In this document: positions 1 to 5,662 of the stretch, piece by piece
How the letters are laid out: each line of letters starts with the position of its first letter
Numbering within the stretch: the first letter of the stretch is position 1
Origin: Clostridiales bacterium
Lineage (GTDB): Bacteria; Bacillota; Clostridia; Christensenellales; UBA3700
DNA length: 7,228 nucleotides
NCBI GenBank assembly: GCA_014799645.1
Contig: JAAVHQ010000033.1
Location: forward strand, 1-7,228
Direction: 5' to 3'
Translations under genes and position numbers: made by a program
Notes under the pieces: generated by a model
Told to the model about the DNA's origin: nothing
The model's input: only the letters and a program-made list of their open reading frames with translations
The model's database searches: none

Positions 1-65
1 ATAGGGCTCGAACCTATGACCCTCTGCTTGTAAGGCAGATGCTCTCCCAACTGAGCTAAACTTCC
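1..65 (-). tRNA. tRNA-Val (anticodon UAC), 3' end cut by the window edge
   Basis: Read on the minus strand from 65, the cloverleaf is clear. The 5' acceptor strand GGAAGTT (65-59) is followed by T8 and A9. The D stem is GCTC/GAGC around AGTTGGGA. The anticodon stem TCTGC/GCAGA encloses the 7-base loop CTTACAA, which places anticodon TAC at 32-30 and so reads valine GUA (and wobble GUN) codons. The variable loop is GGGTC, and the T arm is ATAGG-TTCGAGC-CCTAT, ending at base 1. The 3' acceptor strand, discriminator base and any encoded CCA lie beyond the left edge, so the acceptor pairing cannot be checked. All visible stems pair perfectly. The body is close to the usual Bacillota tRNA-Val(UAC). 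Confidence 0.95.
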
Positions 66-75
66 ATATAAACTG

Positions 76-111
76 CTTATATATAATATCAAAAAAAATA
101 TTGTTTGTAAA
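76..111 (-). promoter_or_regulatory. sigma-A-type promoter for the tRNA-Val gene
   Basis: On the minus strand, TTTACA (111-106, 5 of 6 consensus) is separated by exactly 17 bases from TATTAT (88-83, 5 of 6). This predicts a start near 76, about 11 bases before the mature tRNA. The spacer is very T-rich, including eight consecutive T. The promoter lies downstream of the terminator of the large gene, so the tRNA should be transcribed independently. The motifs are seen directly; activity is inferred. Confidence 0.7.
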
Positions 112-149
112 GAGTTTTTTTGCACTTTTTTTATTTTATCTTATTATAG

Positions 150-174
150 AAAAAGACACGCAATCCGCGTGTCT
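150..174 (-). terminator. Intrinsic terminator of the large surface-protein gene
   Basis: On the minus strand, about 40 bases after the stop codon at 215-213, an 8-bp perfect stem (AGACACGC at 154-161 pairing with GCGTGTCT at 167-174) closes a 5-base loop. It is followed by a run of five T (154-150). This is a standard rho-independent terminator and separates the large gene from the tRNA transcription unit. Confidence 0.85.
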
Positions 175-212
175 CTTCTTATTTTGTCGATTGTTAAGTT
201 TTTACGGTAAGA

Positions 213-3200
213 CTATTCCGTCTCTTCCACCGACGCTTGCGCTACTCCGTAATTTATACCCTTGATGTCCGCATCACAGGAATCATCCCAACCGCTCGGC
301 TTTGATGCATGCGCGGTATTGACAGTCAACTTCGTACATCCTGAGAACGCGTTTGCTCCTATCGTCGTTACGCTTGCCGGAATATAAAGCGTCTCAAGAG
401 TAGTATTTCCGCTCAACGCCTCTTCGCCGATTTCGGTTACGTCATATACCTTGCCGTCTACTTCTATAGTAGAAGGTATATTGTACGACGTTACGTGAAG
501 CATTCCTGCGCTGGTATATCCTGCCAAGTACGCCGTTCCGTTGCTACGCAAAATGTACAAGAAGTTTGTTTTTCTACCTGTTTGACTTACGGTAACAGTC
601 GTCCTGCCCTCTACTTCCCAGTAGGTCGGCAAGGTTTGCGAGCCGAAAATCATACCTGCAATCTTTGAAACGTCCATATCGGTAATATCAGTCATCTCTA
701 TCTTTGTATTCCAATACAAACCGCGGGTAGGCTTGTCAGTCGGGAGTACAGGTTTCTTTCTTGCGATATAGATTGTCGCGCCTGATCCTGCGAAACAGAA
801 TGCTCCGAACTTTTCTATTGCGGCAGGTACGAATACTTCTTCCAATGCGCTCGTACCAGTGAATGCGTAATCTCCGATTTCCATGACGCCACTTGGCAAC
901 GTAATAGACTTGAGGGTCTTGTTCATATAGAAGACTTTCTTGCCTATCTTCGTCAAGCCGGCAGGCAACTTGACAGAAGAAACCGTTCCAAGCGATACCA
1001 AACTTGCCTCGAACAACGAGTCTCCAAGTTCCGTTACGGTGTAATTCATTTTGACGTTTGCATCATCCGGCGACCTATACTCGACTGTATCAGGTATCTC
1101 AATAGTTCCGACAAGGCTAAGCGAACCGCCGTTGAATTCCGCCGCGATAGCCGTGCCGTCATTTTTGAAGATATAGGTAAATTTATCTACTTCATCCATA
1201 CCTATAACGCCCCAGTAAAGCTTTCTCTCGCCCTCGTCGCCGCTACGATTGCTATTCCAACTTACGTTCCAACCGCTTGGCAAATCATTTTCTATGCCCA
1301 ATGCTTTTGGACGCTCTCTTTGGATATAGAGATTTGCTGTAATACCGCTGAAAGCGTTCTTCTTGACAGACGTAATCGTAGACGGGATAAACACGCTACC
1401 GAGATTCGCGCAACCGGCGAATGCGGCGTTGCCAATCGTCGTAATGCTATACGTCTTATCAGTAGTCTCAATTGTATATATCTCTCTTTCTTGCCCCGTA
1501 TGTTCGTCAACGTTCGTTACTTGCACGAACGACGGGTTTTGATAGTCCAAAGTCGACTGAATATACGCTCTAGCCGCGTTGTTGTTGACGAATTTGCTTA
1601 TGATAGCAGTATTTCCACCGCCTATCAACATATATCTGTAATCGCCCTGTGTAACTACGTTTTCTACGTTGTTGGTAACCGTTCTATTGTTAGTCGAACC
1701 AACAAGCAACGAATTATTGTTCCAATACGGATTCCAACCGTAAGGGTAATCAAGACCTGCTCCGTTTACTGCTTCCGTATAAATATCCAATTCTTCAATA
1801 TTTTTAAATACATACGCGTTTACCTTTGAGTAGGTATTCGGTATACAGATTGTTTCCATAACTTCGTTATCTGCAAACGCTTCTTTCTTGACTTCCTTCA
1901 TCTTCGTACCTTGAATATATCTCGGTAGAATGACGTCGGCAAGCGCGCCGTGATAACCGGTAATCACGCTTCCGCTATATTCAATTCCGTTTATTACAGT
2001 ATTGCCGAATAGCATCATAATACCGTCGACAAATTCGGTGTCGGTATTGAACATCGTCGTGCAATCAGGATCGCGATACCAAGCGTCGAAGTAATATCCG
2101 TCATTTTCTATCGTTGTAGTAATCTTCTCTTCGTAATACAATTCCGTCGTGGAAATCAATTTGTACATTGACAAGTCGAAGAACGTAACTCTATACTTTC
2201 TTCTGAGATCGTCGTATTGCGCGTAAACTGCGGTATCGCCGAATACGTGGTCTACGTCGCTGTAATAGTTATCGTCATCGCCCGCTCCCCATCTAGCGAA
2301 CTTGTATTCAAATCCTACCGTCCACTTGCTCTCAGGTATTGCAGGCTTATTTTGAACGCCCTTGTTGTATTCTACTTCTTCACTGTAATATTCAGCGTAC
2401 TGTATGGTATCGTCCGTGCTGACGTCGTAATAGTATTTGACCAAATACTTTCTCCACGCCCAAGTATACTCCGCCTCAACTTTGATATCGGACGTAATAT
2501 TAGTCAAATCTCCGCTCCAGTTGGTAAACGTATATACTTGCGACTGCGTCATATCTCTTGTGACTATAGGAGCTTTAGACGTCACGTCGCTGCCGTACTT
2601 AACCTTGATTTTAGCGACTTCGACTTTCGTTCCCAAAATCTGTTCGTTGATAAACGTAACGAAATATTCTCTAATCGTTCTCAAATAGATTGCGGTATAG
2701 ACGATTTGCTCATTTACCAAGGTATCTTCATTGACTTTGGTATTTGCAACGTCAATTCCGACAAAATTATTCTCATCGTAACCCTCGTCGTCGAAGTCTA
2801 CGAACTGACCTTCTTTGAAGTTGCCATCCGCAATACCCCAGCCCAAAGCCAAGTATTCAAACTTCGGCGTGCTTGCCATACCCGAAATATTCGGTCTTGT
2901 CGGGCAATATCCGTAACCGACTTCTTGCTCGCTTACCGTAATGCCGTCAATAATAAATTTAACGAGATATTTTCTGAGTGTCTCCGCCCATCTTGCAGTG
3001 ATAGTCGTGTCTTGATAGATGTAACCCAAATCGCCCATCCAACCCAAGAATGAGAAGTGGTTGGCAACTGTAGATTCTCTATCCGTTTCCGTCGGCTCTT
3101 GACCTAAGAGGTTCGTGCCGTAAGGTACGTTTTCCATAACTACCGTTCTATTGTCGTAGCCGTAGTCAAACGTGACGGTATAGGTGCGAATTTTCTCGCT

Positions 3201-5246
3201 GTATTGCGCGCGGACGACTATTGTCTCCGTGACGTATGTCAACTTCTCTTCGTTTGACCAACCGATGAATTCATACTCAAACTGAGGATTGGATTCTCTA
3301 TGCGGCTCTTCGTCTCCCTTGTAGGTAGAAGTCTCGCCCGTCTGAACTCTCTCGGTGTAAAGAATCTTGCCGTTCCATTCTTCATAGGTTATTACAAAGG
3401 TTTGAGACTGTTTATTGAAGACGGCGTTTACCCTAGTGTCCGCTTGAATATTGTCGAAAGATTTATCCCAATTCAAGAAGGTATAAGAAAATCCGTCGTC
3501 TGCGTTCTTAACAACTTTGGTCGGCGCAACTGCACTCTCGCCATAGTTTACAAACGACGATTTGATGCAGTCTTTTACGTCATCGCTATCTTCGCTTATC
3601 CAGAAACTTACTTCGTATTGTTGAATTTGCTTATCGTATACGGCTTTGATTACCAAATCCGATTGAATATTCTTATAAAGCTCGCTATCCCAACCGACAA
3701 ATCTATACTTATATTGAGCGGTATCGGTCATTTCAAGATTGTTGATCGGAGCGGACACGCTCTTGCCGTAGGTGTTGTAATACTTCTCTTCTTTGCTGTA
3801 ATTGTCGCCGTATTGGAAAGTGACGCAATACAAGTGATCGCTTTCATCAAATTTAGCGTAAACCGACATATTTGAGCTAACGGCTTTCAATTTTGCCTCA
3901 GCGGACTGCTCGCCCATATACCAACCTTTGTAGGTATAGTCGTACATCGCTGTAGATACCCTAGTCGGATTGTCATAAGGATAAATTGCCTCTTCGCCCG
4001 ACTCGACTTGGGTAGTATAGAGCAACGCTCCGTTCCAGTCATAATATTTTACTTCAAACGTCTGCGACTGCTTGTCGAAGTCCGCATAAATATTGGTCAC
4101 GCCCGTAACTTTATCGGAAGTGATGTTCCAACCCTTAAAGGTATAGATAAAGCCGTCGTCAGGCATAACCGGTTCACTCGTCGGCGCGATTGAACTTATG
4201 CTTGTGCCGTAAGGCTCGTTTGTGGTTTGCACGCGCTTACCGCCCGCCCAGAAACTTACCTCGTAAATTTGCAGTTGCTCTTCGTAAATTGCGTTGACAA
4301 CCATATCTGACACAACGTTTTTATACGTCTCGTTGTCATTCTCGTTCTTCCAACCCTTAAATACGTATCTATATTGAGCAGTGGGCTTCTTTTGCGTGTC
4401 AATCTTCTCAGCCAAATAAGTTGCGTCAGTACCGTAACTTACTTCCTCGATTTTAGTACTTCCGTCGCCATATTTGAAGGTAACTTTGTACTTTATCAAA
4501 GACTTCTCATAATGAGCCGTAAGGTTTACGTCGGAAGTAACGTTTTCCCACTTTCCGTCCCAACCTGTGAATTTGTATTCATATTTGCCATCAGTATAAT
4601 TGGTCTTGCTTGGAATGACTTTGCTCGTATCAACGCCTTCTCCATACTTGACTTTATCACGATCACGAATAAGGTTACCGTCTTGATCGTAGTATCTTAC
4701 GGTAAATTCTCTTAAATCTGCGGTGTATTTGGGATAAGCAAAATAATAAGCTTGTGTAAGGTCGCTCAAATCGCATTCCCAACTCTCAAAAGTATATGTA
4801 TACTTTGAGTCGCTATATTGATATGTAGGGGTAATTAAATTCCAATTTATATTATCGGCTTGGGAACGCTCGTACTGCTCTATCGCAACAACTACGGATT
4901 GCTTGTAATCGTAATAATATATAGTAAACGTTTGCTCAATCAAAGCCCATTTTGCGTAGACGTTGACGTTGCCGTTTTCGGTATACTTTTCAATATCCTC
5001 AGGCTCGACTTTTTGCGTCCAAACGTCTTTGTCGAGATACCAGCCCATAAATACGTAGCCCTCTTTTGTCGGCTGGTTCTTCTTCATATAGTCTCTCGCT
5101 TCCGCTGACGGTAACGTAGCATACGTAGTTTCGTCAACGTCGATAAACGTCACGTTGTTCTCCTTAAACTCGCACGCCACAAATACCGATATTGCCATTG
5201 CAAGTATCAGCATCGTCAAAATAATTCTAGTGACTACTTTTTTCAT
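213..5246 (-). CDS. Giant lipoprotein-like surface protein: 14 InlB B-type repeats plus BspA-type LRR domain
   Basis: The 1677-residue product is probably exported and displayed outside the membrane, possibly as an adhesin; its ligand is unknown. Residues 1-24 form a signal peptide (basic MKKVVTR, then a hydrophobic core). The segment VFVAC at 21-25 fits the broad lipobox pattern, with Cys25 as the predicted lipid-anchored residue, although Phe at -3 is atypical. Residues 31-1082 hold 14 modules of the Listeria-Bacteroides/InlB B-repeat type (Flg_new family). Each starts with a strand such as YxVxF, has a central Y-x-F-x-G-W core and ends with a strand such as hxAxY. Residues 1083-1668 hold four BspA-type LRR blocks (LRR_5 family), with motifs such as VTEIGEEALSG and LETLYIPASVTTIG. 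There is no LPXTG sorting signal, SLH, dockerin or C-terminal membrane helix. The ATG has a purine-rich ribosome site 4 to 10 bases upstream, a strong promoter at 5329-5301 and a terminator at 174-150, so it appears monocistronic. The stop is TAG. The reading frame is intact throughout. The architecture call is firm; the adhesin role is inferred. Confidence 0.93.
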   Translation of the reverse strand: MKKVVTRIILTMLILAMAISVFVACEFKENNVTFIDVDETTYATLPSAEARDYMKKNQPTKEGYVFMGWYLDKDVWTQKVEPEDIEKYTENGNVNVYAKWALIEQTFTIYYYDYKQSVVVAIEQYERSQADNINWNLITPTYQYSDSKYTYTFESWECDLSDLTQAYYFAYPKYTADLREFTVRYYDQDGNLIRDRDKVKYGEGVDTSKVIPSKTNYTDGKYEYKFTGWDGKWENVTSDVNLTAHYEKSLIKYKVTFKYGDGSTKIEEVSYGTDATYLAEKIDTQKKPTAQYRYVFKGWKNENDNETYKNVVSDMVVNAIYEEQLQIYEVSFWAGGKRVQTTNEPYGTSISSIAPTSEPVMPDDGFIYTFKGWNITSDKVTGVTNIYADFDKQSQTFEVKYYDWNGALLYTTQVESGEEAIYPYDNPTRVSTAMYDYTYKGWYMGEQSAEAKLKAVSSNMSVYAKFDESDHLYCVTFQYGDNYSKEEKYYNTYGKSVSAPINNLEMTDTAQYKYRFVGWDSELYKNIQSDLVIKAVYDKQIQQYEVSFWISEDSDDVKDCIKSSFVNYGESAVAPTKVVKNADDGFSYTFLNWDKSFDNIQADTRVNAVFNKQSQTFVITYEEWNGKILYTERVQTGETSTYKGDEEPHRESNPQFEYEFIGWSNEEKLTYVTETIVVRAQYSEKIRTYTVTFDYGYDNRTVVMENVPYGTNLLGQEPTETDRESTVANHFSFLGWMGDLGYIYQDTTITARWAETLRKYLVKFIIDGITVSEQEVGYGYCPTRPNISGMASTPKFEYLALGWGIADGNFKEGQFVDFDDEGYDENNFVGIDVANTKVNEDTLVNEQIVYTAIYLRTIREYFVTFINEQILGTKVEVAKIKVKYGSDVTSKAPIVTRDMTQSQVYTFTNWSGDLTNITSDIKVEAEYTWAWRKYLVKYYYDVSTDDTIQYAEYYSEEVEYNKGVQNKPAIPESKWTVGFEYKFARWGAGDDDNYYSDVDHVFGDTAVYAQYDDLRRKYRVTFFDLSMYKLISTTELYYEEKITTTIENDGYYFDAWYRDPDCTTMFNTDTEFVDGIMMLFGNTVINGIEYSGSVITGYHGALADVILPRYIQGTKMKEVKKEAFADNEVMETICIPNTYSKVNAYVFKNIEELDIYTEAVNGAGLDYPYGWNPYWNNNSLLVGSTNNRTVTNNVENVVTQGDYRYMLIGGGNTAIISKFVNNNAARAYIQSTLDYQNPSFVQVTNVDEHTGQEREIYTIETTDKTYSITTIGNAAFAGCANLGSVFIPSTITSVKKNAFSGITANLYIQRERPKALGIENDLPSGWNVSWNSNRSGDEGERKLYWGVIGMDEVDKFTYIFKNDGTAIAAEFNGGSLSLVGTIEIPDTVEYRSPDDANVKMNYTVTELGDSLFEASLVSLGTVSSVKLPAGLTKIGKKVFYMNKTLKSITLPSGVMEIGDYAFTGTSALEEVFVPAAIEKFGAFCFAGSGATIYIARKKPVLPTDKPTRGLYWNTKIEMTDITDMDVSKIAGMIFGSQTLPTYWEVEGRTTVTVSQTGRKTNFLYILRSNGTAYLAGYTSAGMLHVTSYNIPSTIEVDGKVYDVTEIGEEALSGNTTLETLYIPASVTTIGANAFSGCTKLTVNTAHASKPSGWDDSCDADIKGINYGVAQASVEETE
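243..2000 (-). repeat. BspA-type leucine-rich repeat domain in four blocks (residues 1083-1668)
   Basis: There are four blocks, at about 1083-1180, 1200-1346, 1350-1518 and 1555-1668. Block 1 enters from module 14 with IEYSGSVITGYHG. Blocks 2-4 open with a hydrophobic hairpin: YRYMLIGGGNTAIIS, FTYIFKNDGTAIAAEF and FLYILRSNGTAYLAGY. LRR_5 strands follow, such as SVFIPSTITSVKKNAFSG and SITLPSGVMEIGDYAFTG. Each block closes with a Pro/Gly/Trp signature: PYGWNPYWNN, PSGWNVSWNS, TRGLYWNT and PSGWDDSC. Blocks 2 and 4 add LYWGV or INYGV. BspA-type LRRs are established in bacterial and trichomonad surface proteins, often with binding roles. Here they form the part farthest from the lipid anchor. Confidence 0.88.
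2001..5156 (-). repeat. Fourteen tandem InlB B-type protein modules (residues 31-1082)
   Basis: Approximate module boundaries by residue are 31-105, 106-180, 181-252, 253-327, 328-396, 397-472, 473-543, 544-616, 617-688, 689-759, 760-860, 861-933, 934-1017 and 1018-1082. The core tryptophans are at 69, 156, 229, 299, 373, 442, 519, 593, 663, 736, 803, 910, 986 and 1056, so spacing is usually 67-77 residues. The glycine before the tryptophan is replaced in modules 2 (SW), 8 (NW), 12 (NW), 13 (RW) and 14 (AW). Module 11 is about 100 residues long because of an acidic insertion after its core. Module 14 lacks the usual closing strand and runs into the LRR domain. Such modules are known in internalin B and many Firmicutes surface proteins, where they form small beta-grasp-like folds. 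Confidence 0.9.
3183..4490 (-). repeat. Higher-order duplication: two consecutive three-module blocks
   Basis: Modules 4-5-6 (residues 253-472, bases 4490-3831) and 7-8-9 (residues 473-688, bases 3830-3183) correspond one to one. Modules 4 and 7 begin VTFKYGD and VTFQYGD. Modules 5 and 8 both begin YEVSFW and share a DDGFxYTF core. Modules 6 and 9 begin after shared KQSQTF linkers and carry DWNG..LYT and EWNG..LYT. The linkers also match: EEQLQIYEV against DKQIQQYEV. Modules 3 (YYDQDGN) and 10 (VTFDYGYD) continue the same order on either side, as types C and A. The nucleotide copies share only patches, for example CCAGAAACTTAC near 4248 and 3600, so the duplication is old. Confidence 0.75.
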
Positions 5247-5281
5247 AACTCCCTCTACCTCAATATAAATATATTTATATT
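5247..5281 (-). promoter_or_regulatory. Leader with ribosome site and adjoining 20-bp palindrome
   Basis: Two purine-rich candidates precede the ATG at 5246: GAGGG (5255-5251, 4 bases away) and GAGGT (5261-5257, 10 bases away). Directly next to GAGGT lies a perfect 20-bp AT-only palindrome at 5262-5281 (AATATAAATA then its complement). In the predicted transcript, which starts near 5294, it could form a weak hairpin beside the ribosome site. An all-AT palindrome in an AT-rich region may be chance, so a regulatory role is only suggested. Confidence 0.5.
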
Positions 5282-5293
5282 TATAAAATTTGT

Positions 5294-5329
5294 CGTATCT
5301 ATAATAACGTCATTATAGCGTTTTGTCAA
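5294..5329 (-). promoter_or_regulatory. Strong sigma-A-type promoter of the large surface-protein gene
   Basis: On the minus strand, a perfect -35 box TTGACA (5329-5324) is followed by a 17-base spacer and TATTAT (5306-5301, 5 of 6). This predicts a start near 5294 and a leader of about 48 bases. The spacer length and the -10 variant TATTAT are the same as in the tRNA promoter at 111-76. Both boxes are overlapped by inverted repeats, listed separately. Confidence 0.8.
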
Positions 5330-5340
5330 TTCCGACAAAA
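5299..5340. promoter_or_regulatory. Candidate operators: two inverted repeats over the -10 and -35 boxes
   Basis: Bases 5299-5318 form a 20-bp palindrome with one mismatched pair (9 of 10 pairs match, half-site CTATAATAAC) covering the -10 box and the adjoining spacer. Bases 5321-5340 form a second inverted repeat, TTTTGTC and GACAAAA around a 6-base centre, covering the -35 box. Dyads in these positions are typical of dimeric repressor sites. The first also places a TATAAT on each strand, so part of the symmetry could reflect promoter sequence. No regulator is encoded in the window. Confidence 0.5.
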
Positions 5341-5482
5341 AATAATTTTTTGTTGGACAACTTTTATTCACTTCCGTTATATAGTATGACTAAATGTGCT
5401 CAAAGATTGTTAAATTTTTAACCAGTAGAAAGTGCTAGAGCGCAAGCAAAACGATATAAAAAACAATATAAAACAAAGTCAC
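5341..5482. other. AT-rich spacer with no recognised gene
   Basis: This stretch is very AT-rich (about 29% GC over 5341-5520). It contains only very short open frames, for example an 11-codon frame from the ATG at 5386, and none has a convincing ribosome site. A small inverted repeat GTTAAA-TT-TTTAAC lies at 5409-5422. A weak plus-strand promoter-like pair, TTGGAC (5353-5358) and TATATA (5378-5383), has a poor 19-base spacing. I see no gene here that I can defend. Confidence 0.6.
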
Positions 5483-5513
5483 AAAAGAGCAAGCGCTTGA
5501 CTTGCTCTTTTTT
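5483..5513. terminator. Strong hairpin terminator, stronger on the plus strand
   Basis: AAAAGAGCAAG (5483-5493) pairs perfectly over 11 bp with CTTGCTCTTTT (5501-5511) around a 7-base loop. On the plus strand a run of six T (5508-5513) follows the stem. On the minus strand only four T follow (5486-5483), and these lie within the stem. It probably ends transcription of the gene at 7228-5663 and may act in both directions. No plus-strand gene is apparent upstream of it. A 10-bp palindrome CAAGCGCTTG (5490-5499) spans the loop and would allow a competing fold. Confidence 0.7.
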
Positions 5514-5535
5514 ATTGATTTGACTAAAGTTCGTG

Positions 5536-5662
5536 GCGAGTGCGGAGAGTGATGCAGATTTTGTCTTAGCCAGAGCGACCGAGTGGTGAGCGTACTTGCC
5601 GTACGTGACCCCGAGAGTCGACTCGCAGATCAGGCAAAAGATGCGCCGCTATACGCAGTCGC
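5536..5662. repeat. 127-base GC-rich imperfect inverted repeat (long hairpin) abutting the upstream gene's stop codon
   Basis: The two halves are imperfect reverse complements around 5598. Pairing blocks from the outside inward are GCGA with TCGC (5536-5539/5659-5662), TGCG with CGCA (5541-5544/5654-5657), GCA with TGC (5554-5556/5642-5644), TTTTGTCT with AGGCAAAA (5559-5566/5632-5639, one G-T), CGAGT with ACTCG (5580-5584/5621-5625) and the apex CGTAC-TTGCC-GTACG (5591-5605). A perfect GAGTCGACTC palindrome lies at 5615-5624. By count the element is 58% GC, against 29% for the neighbouring 180 bases. It starts at the base after the TAA stop (5665-5663). No protein is evident. It could be a dispersed mobile repeat (MITE- or REP-like), a structured 3' UTR or an RNA gene; the window holds only one copy. 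Confidence 0.65.

Noticed and set aside
188..208. Similarity of GATTGTTAAGTTTTTA near 190 to GATTGTTAAATTTTTA near 5406
   Set aside because: It is a short AT-rich match in two non-coding stretches with no further extension; chance is sufficient.
1320..1829. A 169-codon plus-strand frame, and similar frames at 3300-3875, 4374-4715, 5717-6184 and 6827-7201
   Set aside because: All lie opposite well-supported coding sequence, with no domain or plausible composition; they are by-products of the sense genes.
2217..3053. A 278-codon plus-strand open frame opposite the large gene
   Set aside because: It is fully antisense to clear InlB B-type modules, has no recognisable domain and is rich in Val/Ile/Arg runs typical of the reverse complement of this gene's codons.
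2001..5156. CRISPR-like or short-period DNA repeats in the repeat-rich gene
   Set aside because: The periodicity is at protein level, about 70 residues, with diverged nucleotide sequence and no constant short repeats with spacers.
5300..5305. Perfect TATAAT on the plus strand, suggesting a divergent promoter
   Set aside because: No acceptable -35 box lies 16-18 bases upstream on that strand, and the hexamer is part of the palindrome over the minus-strand -10 box.
5615..5624. Perfect 10-bp palindrome GAGTCGACTC as a separate operator
   Set aside because: It lies within the larger inverted repeat 5536-5662, where half of it pairs with CGAGT at 5580-5584; it is more simply part of that element.
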